Below are positions 33,417 through 43,873 of a stretch of DNA of 64,000 nucleotides, piece after piece (position 1 is the first letter of the stretch; every line of letters begins with the position of its first letter). Under the pieces are notes generated by a model, which was not told the DNA's origin, searched no databases, and saw only the letters and a list, made by a program, of their open reading frames with translations. A program made the position numbers and the translations under genes. This DNA comes from Chrysogorgia sp. JL179-B06 (lineage: Eukaryota; Cnidaria; Anthozoa; Scleralcyonacea; Chrysogorgiidae), in NCBI GenBank assembly GCA_035772405.1, contig JAYKKM010000451.1:1-64000 (forward strand), given 5' to 3'.

Positions 33417-33983
33417 ATGAATGAAGAAAATAATGGTATAAAAAAAGATAATGGAGAAAAGAAAAATGATGATCAATTAAAAAAAATAGATGATTCAAGA
33501 TAAAGGAGTGTTGGAGAGGGAAGTGAAAATGATAGTGATGTTGTTAGCAATGATACTAATGATGAAATGGTCGATGAAAGTTCATTGTCTTCGTCTTCAT
33601 CAAGTTGTGAAGATGATTTAAAGCTTTTAGAAACATTAGTTAAAATAAATAAAATAAAGAAAAAGACCATTGAAAAAAAAACAAACAATTTTTTACCATC
33701 GTTAAAAAAATATCTTAAAGCAGATATTGATAAAAAAAATTCATTATTAAACACTCAATTAATTAATAAATTACAATTCATTGCTAAAAATATTTTAAAT
33801 AAAAAAATTTCTATCCAAGTTTCCCCTGATAATAAATATATTTTAAATAAGTTTGTAAAGAACAAAATAAAAGAAAAGGATTTAAAAATTTTATTATCTG
33901 AGGATTTTCGAATAATCAACATATATCAAAAAGCATACAAATTACTTTACCAACAGATAAAAAAAAATGACAGAAGTAAATAA
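33417..33983 (+). pseudogene. Conserved charged protein, in-frame stop at codon 29
   Basis: ATG at 33417 (after TTAAAAAAATG) and the long frame 33567-33983 are in the same phase, separated by TAA at 33501. Order: an acidic/Ser-rich N-terminus (SSLSSSSSSCEDD), then a conserved Lys-rich helical region (NNFLPSLKKYLKADIDKK, LSEDFRIINIYQKAYKLL). The second Polinton has the same protein (59306-59843; FLPCLKKYIEANM, LSEDLRLIHVFEKAYKL). Conservation of the helical part across diverged copies argues for a real virion or assembly role. The stop overlaps the next start. Confidence 0.6.
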
Positions 33984-34674
33984 AATGCAATTAGTTAATT
34001 CGAGTAAATTAAATGAAATTTTAGATTTACTCAAAAATGATCATGAAAATGAACGATTATTGCAAGGAATTAACAAAAAAAATGAATTTGAACTTATTGA
34101 AAGTAAAAACATAATGAAAAAAGAAATGAAAATTGATAATAATCAACATACTAGTGAAAATATGGTTAGATTTTTAAAAAAACAACAAAAGATGAAAAGA
34201 AAAAATAATACAGAAGAAGAAGAAGAAGATGTTAATGATGCTAATCCACCACCTGAGAAAAAGAAAACACCAACTGAAACAAGTGCAAATTTTATAAAAG
34301 AATTTCTTGAAAAGAAAAAAATTAAAATTAAAGATAGAGATGTAATAAAAATAAATGAAATAAAAATAAATCATCATGATTTAATATACGATTTAACCCA
34401 TAATGTCCGCGTACAAAACATGTACAATCTTTCACAAAATAAACAGTTACTTGCGTTAAAAGAATTGAAAAAATTACATATGCCTTCCCATTATATACGA
34501 AATATAAAATTACGACAACGATATTTATCATTGGATAAAAAGACTTCTGAATCTTCTTCTATTGATCGTGAGGGTTCGTTAATACCCTCACTGCTTCCCA
34601 CACGAATACCAACGCCACAACGCACGACTCCACAATATACAGAGCGACGAAAATGGCGAAGAATAGACAAATGA
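33967..34674 (+). CDS. Conserved charged protein upstream of protease (235 aa)
   Basis: Starts MTEVNKMQLVNSSKLNEIL in an ATAAAAAAAATG context, overlapping the previous gene by 17 bp and the protease start by 22 bp. N-terminal KMQLV.(S/P)(S/N)KLNEIL(D/E)L matches the second copy (59840). The centre is acidic and low complexity, then FIKEFL(E/K)KK.IK, YDLTHNV, and a C-terminal HYIRN.KLRQ(R/Q)Y before a Ser/Pro-rich tail. Possible role as scaffold, cementing protein or protease cofactor; none is demonstrated. Confidence 0.65.
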   Translation: MTEVNKMQLVNSSKLNEILDLLKNDHENERLLQGINKKNEFELIESKNIMKKEMKIDNNQHTSENMVRFLKKQQKMKRKNNTEEEEEDVNDANPPPEKKKTPTETSANFIKEFLEKKKIKIKDRDVIKINEIKINHHDLIYDLTHNVRVQNMYNLSQNKQLLALKELKKLHMPSHYIRNIKLRQRYLSLDKKTSESSSIDREGSLIPSLLPTRIPTPQRTTPQYTERRKWRRIDK

Positions 34675-35123
34675 TGAAGTTACATTGTTTTTTAACCAAA
34701 TTTTTATTTACAAATGAAATTAATAAAATTGTTAAAATCAATAAAATTTTAAATCAATATTATTTGGGAACATTTCCTGCAAATATTTTTCCTAAGAAAA
34801 TTGTTTATCCCTCTTGTTGGATTTGGAATACGGACGAAGCAGATCAAAGTGGACAACATTGGGTTGCTATATGGGTGGATAAAGAAAATATGTATTTTTT
34901 TGATAGTTTTGCCAAAGATGTATCTTTTTATAAACGTAAATATTGGTATGATTATAGTGTAAAAATGGGATTAAAATTTCATCATGTCCAAAGTAAAACT
35001 TTACAATCCAAAAATACTACCGTATGTGGAAATTGGAGTTTATTATATTTATACAATAAATGCCGTAATGAAATCGAAAATAACAATAAACAAAAAATAT
35101 TTAAAAATGAACGTAAAAAATAA
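34653..35123 (+). CDS. Adenain-type cysteine protease (C5/Ulp1-like), 156 aa
   Basis: Catalytic set visible: His69 in GQHWVAIWV, Asp84 in YFFDSFAK, Gln118 before TTVCGNW, and Cys125 in CGNWSLLYL, with the 7-residue Gln-Cys spacing of adenovirus-type proteases. It should mature virion proteins at Gly-Gly sites; nearby genes supply candidate substrates with QKGG motifs. ATG at 34653 overlaps the previous ORF. Length is near the short end for Polinton proteases. A diverged, frameshifted copy is at ~60510-61125. Confidence 0.92.
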   Translation: MAKNRQMMKLHCFLTKFLFTNEINKIVKINKILNQYYLGTFPANIFPKKIVYPSCWIWNTDEADQSGQHWVAIWVDKENMYFFDSFAKDVSFYKRKYWYDYSVKMGLKFHHVQSKTLQSKNTTVCGNWSLLYLYNKCRNEIENNNKQKIFKNERKK

Positions 35124-35396
35124 AAAATGATATTAAATTAAAAAACAAAATAGAAACAATTTTAGGAGATATAATAGTAAGAATTTATAATAAGAAATGT
35201 AAAAAAGATTGTAATAAGAATAATAACAATCAGTCATGTTGTAGTTTTAATAATGCCAATTTTTAATTAAACAAAAAAATTAACTTATTTACAGTGATTA
35301 TATTTTTTCTAAGGGTAACACTCCTTCCATATCTTTTTCTTATAATGTTTTTTAAAAATATATAGTTAAAAATATAGTTGACATGCTTTTATATTT
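35124..35396 (+). other. Protease 3' flank with remnant coding sequence
   Basis: After the protease stop, another frame continues DIKLKNKIETILGDIIVRIY (~35127-35190) and ends with NKKCKK.. and NNNQSCCSFNNANF near 35266. The second Polinton has the same continuation in frame with its protease (DIKLGRKIVILGKVIVNIY, QSCCSFNKSKF to 61125). The protease C-terminus in this copy is therefore probably cut off by a shift near the A run at 35115-35126. Confidence 0.6.
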
Positions 35397-35627
35397 TTAC
35401 CCCCCTAGGGAATGTCGGACTGCGTTACCCCAGTAACCAAACCCCCCTTTTTGTTTTCTTTTTCGAATACCCCCTTTTTGTTTTCTTTTTCTTTTTCGAT
35501 TACCAAATCCCAATTGATTTCCAACTAACGATCCTAAAGGTCCAAAAATATCTAGAACACTACCCCCTTTTTGTTTCTTTTTTCTAGGGATAATTCCCCT
35601 CCTGCTTCTATATCTTCTTCTTGCCAT
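35397..35627 (-). CDS. Small basic GG protein with three QKGG sites
   Basis: Start chosen at MARRRYRSRRG (35627; context AAAAAAAATGGC), not the upstream GTG. About 76 aa. KKKQKGG, KRKQKGG and KRKQKGG split it into an Arg/Lys-rich head, a hydrophobic middle (SVLDIFGPLG) and a Gly/aromatic tail (FGYWGN). Between protease and ATPase. A TATA element (AAGTATATATATAGTATAGG, ~35655-35680) lies ~30-50 bp upstream and is duplicated at 21.2 kb. Predicted DNA-binding core protein processed by the element protease. Confidence 0.75.
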   Translation of the reverse strand: MARRRYRSRRGIIPRKKKQKGGSVLDIFGPLGSLVGNQLGFGNRKRKRKQKGGIRKRKQKGGFGYWGNAVRHSLGG

Positions 35628-35752
35628 TTTTTTTAAAAAAAATTCATGCACAAATACATCCTATACTATATATATACTTTTTTTAAAAAAACAATTTTCA
35701 ACAACTTTTATTTTTTTGAAAAAATCATTTTTATTTTTATTTTTACTTTTAT

Positions 35753-36394
35753 TTACAAATCATAGATTATCGTTGATTCATGTGGAAATATATTGGTTCT
35801 AATTCTACAATTTTCATAACCCTTTCTACAATTATCAAATACCAAATGACCATAGGGTTGCTCATTTATTTCACTTAATACTTTATTAAATCTATTTCTA
35901 TTTATTTTTTTATTATCACAAATGGTATACATATTTTTATAATCACTTAAATTTTTAAACATAACATAATATTGACTATTGACACGTAAATTTCGTAATT
36001 TGCCATTACCATATGTTAAATTTTGACAAGTAAAAATAACACTAATATTACGATGATGGACATCTTGAGTTGCAATATTATCTATTCTATCAAGATTTTC
36101 TTTTGATGATGTTGCAACTAACATGAGATCATCTAATATTATTAAAGTATTCTCATTGGTGTTCGTTTGTATATCGGTAATGCGGGGAATACCCTTTTGA
36201 CAATCAATAAATTCAACAATAATATCTGTTTTTTCAGCAAGAACATTTTCCATTTCTGCATATAGAGGTTGATAAATTGAATATAAATAAACAATTTTAA
36301 CAATTGACGGAGTAATCATTGTGTTAATATTTTTCAATAATTGTAATATCCAATATGTTTTTCCACTTTGACTAGGACCACATAACGTTAACAT
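35753..36394 (-). CDS. FtsK/HerA-superfamily packaging ATPase (A32-like)
   Basis: Walker A GPSQSGKT at residues 6-13 and Walker B LIILDD at ~84-89, then a sensor-like VIFTCQN. It drives genome packaging in Polintons and related viruses. 213 aa from the Met at 36394. The frame is open ~18 codons further upstream (PFQHPF precedes the Met, as in the family) without another ATG, so the true start could use an upstream exon, a non-ATG start, or be lost. The last residues (CRIRTNIFPHESTIIYDL) are mirrored in the second copy at 61572-61649. Confidence 0.92.
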   Translation of the reverse strand: MLTLCGPSQSGKTYWILQLLKNINTMITPSIVKIVYLYSIYQPLYAEMENVLAEKTDIIVEFIDCQKGIPRITDIQTNTNENTLIILDDLMLVATSSKENLDRIDNIATQDVHHRNISVIFTCQNLTYGNGKLRNLRVNSQYYVMFKNLSDYKNMYTICDNKKINRNRFNKVLSEINEQPYGHLVFDNCRKGYENCRIRTNIFPHESTIIYDL

Positions 36395-36431
36395 AAAAGG
36401 GTGTTGAAATGGTAATGATACATTGTTCAGT

Positions 36432-39400
36432 TCAGTTATCTAAAAAACCATACGGAAATGTAATAAAACTATTTTTAACAATACGTTTATTAAATGTAAA
36501 TGAAAAATTTTTTATTTCATCATCAATAAAAATATGATTAAGTTTATCTTTACATATTTTATTTTGATATTTAATTTCAATGATTTGATCTTGATTTTTA
36601 ACACATTTTGTTAAAGACGAAAAATTCAATTTATCTTTTATTGTTTTATTTTTTAAAGAAAATCCTTTGACATGAATACATTCTTGATTTAAATTAGTGA
36701 TATAGGAATAACATTTTGGACCTGTTGAACAAAAATTTGTTATCCATTCATTTTCATTTAATTCATTCGTTAAATCTCCTAAATAATTACCCGTTTTAAT
36801 ATCTGTATAATTAGTTTCATTAGATATAAATAACAGAATCTGTATCAAAATATAAAACGTGATCATTTAATTTATCTATTATTTCATATAATTTTAAACG
36901 TGCATATGCAGTGACAAAACATGCGATAATTACATTTCCCGTTTTTAACGGTGATATTGCATCGTCAATTTTTTCATATGTGCATCGTAATAATGAATCG
37001 TTTATAAAATCCATAGATGTTAATTTTTTACTTTTATCATTGGCTATATTTAACAAATCTTCATAATCATTTAAAAAACACACTTGTGTATTGTTTTCGT
37101 TTTGAGCAAATTTTCCCCATAATGAATTTAAAAATGTTTTTGCAATTGTTCTTAATCCGGGATTTTTTTCTATTTTTTCTTTATCTAAATAAACATTTTC
37201 ATTTTTAAAATAATCATTACAATATTGTGTTATTTTAATATCATTTTTACTACCATCAGCATTCAAACAATCTGTAGGTAATCCTGAAGATTCTTGTTTA
37301 ATTTTTAAAAATAGATTTACATATTGCGAAAAAAAATTTTCTTGACGTTCAAAATGATATATTTCGTAAAGAGCTATTATTTTATATCCCTTATCTATAG
37401 CAACATTAATCTCAATACTTGTCCAAGTACCCTGTAAATATCGTTCACTTTCACTATGTTCACATTTATCAGTTTTATCCACACCACATTTATAACATAA
37501 AGGAAATAATAATTTTCCCTCTATTCTAACGGTAAAACACCAAAGAAAATATTTTGCAGAGCTAAAATACTACATTTTATTAAACCATATACGTTCTCGA
37601 TTTTTATTTTACAACAATCTTTTCCAAGATAAATAATAGGATGTCCAACGGGAAAGTTAAAACATTTTTGTACACTGGGATATAACGATGTAAAATCTAC
37701 ATAACTTATTTTTTCATTGGGTTTTGTTTCTTTAAACAACCATACGGGCGAAGTTCTTCCCCCATATAGAGCATCCCGCGGTGCTAAGGGAATATACTGA
37801 TAATTATTTCTTTTCTTTTCAATTAGTTGTTTCTGTGTATATTTTGTTTCTTGTAAATAATCACATTCCCACATCTCAATTAGTTTGTAACCTGCATTTT
37901 TTATTTCAAATGAAAAACGTTGTGTAGCGGCATATAAATAATTAAATTTTTCATTGATATGAGTGTTTAATGTATAGGGATCAAAACATTTTGGACACCC
38001 ATGATAAAAACACCCATGAAATTGATATATTGTATCATCACAAAATCCATCGACAAACCGTCCGAGAATATTTTTTTCTCCATTTTGTGAACATATATAT
38101 TCTAATCTCCCGCCTATTTTTCTATTAATTTTGTTCAACCAATCAATAGCAATTAGGCTTTGAGGGACATTTCCCCTATACCCCAAAGCAGGAATAATTC
38201 CTACACAATTTTTTTTTAAACAATTTAATCGAAACAGTTTCAATGCCGAACTAGCGATCGTGATACAATTCTTTTCATAAAAAATAGCTATATGACCTAT
38301 TTCTTCTATCAATGAAGAAAATTTAACACAACATTGTCTCAAAATATTTACATCACTACAACAATAATAATAAATTTCATTTCGAAATATATATTTCTCT
38401 TTCTGTTTTTCAAAATACCATTTTACAAAATCATTATACGTATCTTTATCCATATGTTCCGTATCGAAATATTTTTCATCTACAACTTCGCCCTCATAAT
38501 CTAAATTATCAAATTTATATGGGTGAAAACCCTTGCTTACTCCTGTGAGACCCATTGCTTTTGGAATATCAGCTAATTTCATACTTAAAAACAAATAACT
38601 ATCTAGTATTCTAATATTTTGTTCTTTAAATATTAAACTCATTACTTTAGTTCCATTCATTATAGTCTCGGGTAGTATGTTTTTTATTTCTAAAAAATAT
38701 TTTAAAATAAAAATAGTATCAAATCTAGCTCCGTTATGAGTTATCCAAACAGAATTTTTTTGTTCAAACATAAAATCACATAAAGTTTCAATAACATTGT
38801 TATCAAAAATAAATTGTCTATGTCCACTACAACTAACTTTTTCAATAGTCTTATCTATATTTATTTCATCTTCACTGTTGATAATTGTTGTTTTTTTAAA
38901 ATCAATATATTGACATTTTTTACACACTTTTTGAACAATGCAATAAAAAGGAACGAGCAAATTAGTTTTATTTACTTTTGTTTCAAAATCAAAAAAAAAA
39001 TAAAGTAGGTTCTTTTTCTTTTTTATTATATTTAAATGAAAGGGGTTTCATGTAACAATAATGAGATTGATTCATATATTTATCACAATGAAAACAAAAT
39101 CGTTTAGTACAGTCATGTTTAACTGTTTTATTATGTAAAATGAAAAAGAATCGAGGACAAATTTTGTAACAGGTCTTACAAAAAAAATAATATTGACATG
39201 GTGTTAAACGATCGTAATTAGTTTGAGAAGGTTTAAAAATTTTATTCGTTAAATGATTTGAAAAACAATTTTCATCATAAAAAATTATATGACAATTACT
39301 ACATATAATTTTATTATTTTTATCATTACATTTATTCGGATATTTATAGCATCGCAAACACGTTAAGTTACTTCTACATAGGTGATTATCGATATATTCA

Positions 39401-40647
39401 TGCCGTGTAAAATAACTCATACATTTAACACAAAAAGAACCCGATCTAAGTTTAGAAAATTCCTTTATACTTAAAACTACATCATAATGGTTATTATTTA
39501 GCCATAAACATACAATTTCATTAGTCAATTTTATAAGATCACCTTCACTATTACATCGTGAATCATAAATTATATTATCGTTATGCGTGTCAGCATACAC
39601 TAACAAATCAACACCCTGTTTTTTTAAATAATTATTATAAACAAAAATAAATTGTGTAGCATCAACATTGCCCTCGGGTATTCCACATTCCCGATATACA
39701 TTTCGAATCTCTTCACATGTAAATAATTCATCAACGGTTTTATTTGGATTTCTTTTCATTTTATCATATATTTCATCTTGTTTTAAAAACGATAAACCTA
39801 CTAATATTGCTAAAGCAAAACAACAATCTTTAACTGTACGATATAGCACATTGCTAAGAATATAAAATACACCAGTACGAAATTTACGGTCATATTTTTT
39901 TACATACTTATTATTTTTAACTCCACCATTATCACTAGCATTTCCCTTATTCAAACTATTATAAATTGCTTTTTTCCTTAATAAACTTCTTTTTTTTTTA
40001 TGTGTACTTATTCCTGAGGGAAAAGTTTGAATAATTACCGTACTATTCCATCCATTAGCTATTGTTTCTTTATTACTTTGCATATGTTTTTCAAAAATAT
40101 TTAAGAAATATTTAATGTCAATATCTTTCACGTGCAAAACGGCTGTAGAAAAAAAACTTTTTGGAGCATTACTAAAAATAAATCTGACGTAATCATTATC
40201 ACTTTTCACACTTGCACGTGCAACGGTAATTAAATAAGAAAAAACTAACGATAACGATTGAATAAAATTAGTCGTTTTTTCCTGTGAAACATTCAAAGAA
40301 AAATGCTGTTCCTTGACATTAAATTTTTCTTTCGTATTTTCCCCTATTCTTTCAACAGAAAAATATTCATCTAACTTTACATTTTTTCTACTTTCTTTTT
40401 TCTTATTAAATAAACTTACTAATTCATCAATATCCTTTTGATTATATTTTAATTTTTTTTGATCAGGATTCATGTTTGGATGTTTTTTTTTTTCTAAAAC
40501 AAAAACACGTTCCTTTTTCTTCTTTTTTTTCTTCTTTTTTTTCTTCTTTACGTCAACACCTTCAATAGTAACATTATCAGATTCACGTATATTAATACAT
40601 GTAAACGAAATGAAAGGTTTATCTTTTTTTGATAAGAATTCACCCAT
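36432..40647 (-). pseudogene. Protein-primed family B DNA polymerase, split by three single-base shifts
   Basis: Four frames in order. 40647-38989: N-terminal region, Lys-rich with a poly-Lys run, then five CxxC pairs (FCVKC, CLRC, CSNC, CKTC, CFHC). 38960-37521: 3'-5' exonuclease (ExoI DFE at 38982-38990 in the gap; ExoII HNGARFD; ExoIII-like CSDVNIL) and polymerase motif A DFTSLYPS. 37482-36820: motif B KTFLNSLWGKF and motif C YFDTDS. 36866-36432: C-terminal thumb region. Breaks are at the T10 run ~38991-39000, near 37515-37525, and near 36840-36850. All catalytic motifs are present, so breaks are recent or are base-calling errors. An alternative start at 40470 (MNPDQKK) would skip the poly-Lys. 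Confidence 0.93.
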
Positions 40648-40673
40648 GTTCAAAAAAACTAATCAATAAAAAA

Positions 40674-41016
40674 ATGGCAGTAATTATTCATATTGAAATT
40701 TATTTAAACACTCTCGAGGGTTTACCCTATATTGGTTATGAAATTCAAGATAATGATACTTCAATATTATTTACACCTTATCTTCTTAAAGAATGTTTAT
40801 TTAATTTTACAGAAGAACTAGAACAAATAATTCCTATTTCATCAACGATTTAAAAAAAAAGACTAAACGTATTAAAAACAGAAATCTATAATTGTCCAAA
40901 CGATATTACATATAAAGTGGAATGTATGGTGAAATTTATTGAGAAACATGAAAATAAAGATTATTTAGGAATCAAAACTTTTTTAAAATTTTTAAAAATT
41001 TTTAAAAATTTTTAAA
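40674..41016 (+). pseudogene. Small unknown protein, shifted at an A10 run
   Basis: ATG at 40674 (context AATAAAAAAATGGC), 59 codons (MAVIIHIEIYLNTLEG...) to TAA at 40851. The neighbouring frame continues RLNVLKTEIYNCPNDITYKVEC to a stop near 41016 in a run of AAATTTTT repeats. The join falls in the A-run just after 40851. Divergent from the polymerase; promoters may be shared in the 40648-40673 gap. No known family. Confidence 0.5.
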
Positions 41017-41020
41017 AAAA

Positions 41021-41568
41021 ATGCCAAGAAATAAATTACCACGAAAAAAACGAGATAATAAAAATATACAAAGTATACGGAACGTTGTCCAATGCAGAAG
41101 TAAAACACTAAAAAAAAAAGATGTCGTAAAAGAACAGCTAAAACAATAAAATGTTGGATTCATCTAGCAAAACAAAATAACTTACGTATCAAAAAATCAA
41201 CTATTCCCAATGCTGGTGAGGGTTTGTTTGCGTGGAAATCCCCTTTTAAATCCAATCGCAATATTTCTTATTATACTGGTTATAAAACAACTCAAGCCAA
41301 ATTGGATCGTAAATATGGTGCAAACAATAATGCCACATATAGTATTTGTAACGATGCAAACAATTGTGTGGATGCGTATTTAACCACTCATGCTGCGGCT
41401 CGTTATGCAAATAATGGTGGAAGGGGTTCTATATATAATAATAATTCCGAATTTGTTTATAATCAAATTAATAAGAAATTGTTTTTAGAAAGTACAAAAC
41501 ATATAAAAGAGCATGAAGAAATTTTCGCAGATTATGGTGATAATTATTGGGAGAGACAACAACCATAA
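41021..41568 (+). pseudogene. SET-domain protein (lysine methyltransferase-like), N-terminus shifted
   Basis: The frame 41135-41568 carries a full SET-type pattern: NAGEGLFAW, ISYYTGY, CVDAYLTTHAAARYANNG (the RxxN region), NNNSEF, and HEEIFADYGDNYW (the final (D/E)YG motif). SET enzymes methylate lysines, often of histones. A basic start (MPRNKLPRKKRD, ATG at 41021 after AAAAAAAATG) is in another frame; the join is at the A10 run ~41110-41119. No pre-SET zinc cluster is visible, so it resembles short viral or bacterial-style SET proteins. Could modify host chromatin or the element's own basic proteins. Confidence 0.8.
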
Positions 41569-41574
41569 AAAAAA

Positions 41575-41838
41575 ATGGTAAATTATCGTCATAGAATATA
41601 TCGCGGGGGAGAATTTAAGGGAAAAAAAAGGCAACGTGGGGGTATTTTTAAAGGTAAAAAAAGACAACGCGGAGGGAAAAAAAATACAAAACAATATATA
41701 AATGATTTTTTGACAGGAATTAAAATGGTAAAAAAATTAGCAAGACAAGCAACATCAAAAGTCAAAAACCATTTTCAAAAAGGGGGTCTAGTATACCGTA
41801 AACCAAGAAACAATCTAGAGAGAATTCTCATGTATTAA
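41575..41838 (+). CDS. Basic GG protein with four GG sites (87 aa)
   Basis: Starts MVNYRHRIYRGGEFKG after AAAAAAAATG, 6 bp past the SET stop. YRGG, KRQRGG, KRQRGG and FQKGG alternate with short basic peptides; a longer central segment (TKQYINDFLTGIKMVKKLARQ) could be an amphipathic helix, recalling membrane-active adenovirus pVI-like peptides (inference). Same protease-site logic as 35397-35627. Intact. Confidence 0.7.
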   Translation: MVNYRHRIYRGGEFKGKKRQRGGIFKGKKRQRGGKKNTKQYINDFLTGIKMVKKLARQATSKVKNHFQKGGLVYRKPRNNLERILMY

Positions 41839-41878
41839 TTTAAAAAATAATAAAAATACAATATTTAACAAATTATAT

Positions 41879-42490
41879 TTATGCGTCTATTATTTCATTA
41901 CAACCAATACTATCCTGTTTGAAATAATCTATTACATTAATTGATCTTATTTCTTTAAAATGAACGCTATTGAAAATAGGATAATCCATATTACATACAC
42001 AAGGGTCTTTACATTTTTTACAATTATATTTTACAGTTTCATTATAAATATTAAAATCAAAATATATTGCTAAAATAGCATTAAAACATTCATAAGAAAA
42101 ACAATGTCTTCTATCATAATCTATGCCCTTTAAATAAATAGCAATTTGATTGTTTTTTAAAGGGAAGATTGTTCTTTCATGTAAGTGGCAGCGTTTACAA
42201 AGGCTATGAAGGAAGTTAAAACAGTCTTCAGGAAAATCTTGATCATTGGGTATATTAATTACGATATCAGGATCTTTTGATTTCATTACTTCCAACATTA
42301 TTGTATACTTTACACGTCTTTCATAATCTGATATTTGTACTAATAGAAGATATACTGAATTATTATGTTCATCTTTACTTTCCCCACAACCAAGTAATTG
42401 CCAAAAATAAATAGCTTCCAAAAAACTATATTGAGTTATCTCATGATAAATCAAATATCCTTCCTGATTTCTTTTTCTCATAAAGTCCAT
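41879..42490 (-). CDS. Unknown Cys-rich protein (203 aa)
   Basis: ATG at 42490 (MDFMRKRNQEGYL). A TATA box (GTATATATAAAGGGGG) lies at ~42518-42535, ~30 bp upstream. Cys/His clusters: LCKRCHLHE (~residues 115-123) and CKKCKDPCVCNMD (~165-177), both candidate zinc sites. Middle is hydrophobic/polar with no catalytic motif recognised. Intact, with its own promoter; likely an accessory gene. Confidence 0.6.
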   Translation of the reverse strand: MDFMRKRNQEGYLIYHEITQYSFLEAIYFWQLLGCGESKDEHNNSVYLLLVQISDYERRVKYTIMLEVMKSKDPDIVINIPNDQDFPEDCFNFLHSLCKRCHLHERTIFPLKNNQIAIYLKGIDYDRRHCFSYECFNAILAIYFDFNIYNETVKYNCKKCKDPCVCNMDYPIFNSVHFKEIRSINVIDYFKQDSIGCNEIIDA

Positions 42491-42536
42491 TATCACTCAC
42501 TCACATTAAATGAACCCCCTTTATATATACTCATTT

Positions 42537-43229
42537 TTAATACCCGTCGGAATAAATAATATTAATATCATATTCAATGTAGGGTTTATCAGCTTCACCC
42601 CAGAATATATTATTATCACGTAGATAATTTGTTCCTAAAAAAGCAATATTTTGAATTAAAATAAAATCTTCGTCACCAGGTAAATTATAGGCTAAATCAG
42701 TAAAACGGATACTTTTATTAAAGAAATTTCTATATGGATCAATAAACAATTGATTATCAGCAAAATATTTTTCTGTTGAATGTGCTGCCCACGAACCATA
42801 GGCATCATGAAAAACAGTTTTTTTAACTTGTAGAATAGACCATCCCAATGCTTCTTGATATTGTTCGCTAATATTATTTTCAATTTTTACATCAATACTA
42901 TGAATTATTTTTCGACGGTTCCAATCTATTTTTCTTTGTTTTTTATATTCTTCTGTATCAAAGGGCTTTGAGGGATTAAAAGTTATTGATGCATCAATAT
43001 TATTATTATATGTTAGGGAATAATCAGTAAACAAACCCGGAGTTGCCGTATTGATATTGATTTTATTATTCCTATTAACTAACAATGTTGATATTACACC
43101 ATCCCTCCAAGATACTGCTCGAAATTCATATTTCTGAGTACTATTTTTTTTTAACGAAACTATATGATCTTTTTTTGGATGATAAAGCCAAAATCGTTCA
43201 GTTTGATGAATAATTTTTTTCGAATTCAT
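42537..43229 (-). CDS. Unknown 230-aa protein
   Basis: Starts MNSKKIIHQTERFWLYHP at 43229, ends ...IIYSDGY. Rich in Asn, Ile, Tyr and Trp with alternating polar/hydrophobic runs, suggesting a beta-rich soluble fold. No signal peptide, membrane segment or Cys cluster. Intact frame on the minus strand between two other accessory genes. I do not recognise the family; a receptor-binding or tail-like virion protein is one possibility but unsupported. Confidence 0.6.
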   Translation of the reverse strand: MNSKKIIHQTERFWLYHPKKDHIVSLKKNSTQKYEFRAVSWRDGVISTLLVNRNNKININTATPGLFTDYSLTYNNNIDASITFNPSKPFDTEEYKKQRKIDWNRRKIIHSIDVKIENNISEQYQEALGWSILQVKKTVFHDAYGSWAAHSTEKYFADNQLFIDPYRNFFNKSIRFTDLAYNLPGDEDFILIQNIAFLGTNYLRDNNIFWGEADKPYIEYDINIIYSDGY

Positions 43230-43873
43230 TTTTTAATATAGTCTACCCAAAACAAATAATACAACACAGGTTTTTTTTCTTGTGTAAACAAATTTTATTT
43301 ATATAGAGAATTAACACCGTGAAATAATATGGATACATGTTTCATGTTTTAAATATTTAAATTTTGAAATTAATTTTAATATTCTTTTTATTTTTAAAAA
43401 ACTCCTCTCTCCTGAAATAAAAATATATAATGCAAATTTCATTATCTCAATTTCCTGCACAAAATTAACTGATAGCAATGTTCGTTTTAGTTTCAAAAAA
43501 TATAATTCCTTTAATTTTTTTCTCAACCTTTGTGATTCTGAAAATAAAGAAATTTTTCTTTAAGAAAATGATTAAAATCTTTGTTTTAAAAAAATTCAAA
43601 AGATATTGAGTATTTTTTTTAAGAAAAACTTGTAGAGTTATACTGTTTTTAAAAAAATTGATTAACCATCTGAGAGAAAAAGAGAGAAACTATGATATTT
43701 TATTATTTTTTTATAGTCTCAAATTCATTAAAAAAAAGATTCTTTACCCTTTTCTTTTAATGAATTTTTTTTGAACAAAAAGTATAACTCTACATGATTA
43801 TTATTTTTTACCCTATATCTTTGTAATTTTTTTAAAAACAAACAAATTTCAGCAGATAAACGTTTTTTAAAAA
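43230..43873. other. AT-rich non-coding stretch with nested inverted repeats
   Basis: No convincing gene; the 71-codon minus frame at 43311-43526 is low complexity. CTTGTAGAGTTATACT (43628-43643) is the inverse of AGTATAACTCTACATG (~43781-43796), and inside lies TTCATTAAAAAAAAGA...TTTTCTTTTAATGAA (~43726-43767). Together they could form a long cruciform or serve as a terminator or replication signal. Confidence 0.55.

Noticed and set aside
34174..34531. Two Phe/Ile-rich minus-strand ORFs
   Set aside because: Shadows of the Lys/Glu-rich gene 33967-34674 on the opposite strand.
40472..40669. Plus-strand ORF with poly-Phe
   Set aside because: Antisense of the poly-Lys stretch in the polymerase N-terminus.
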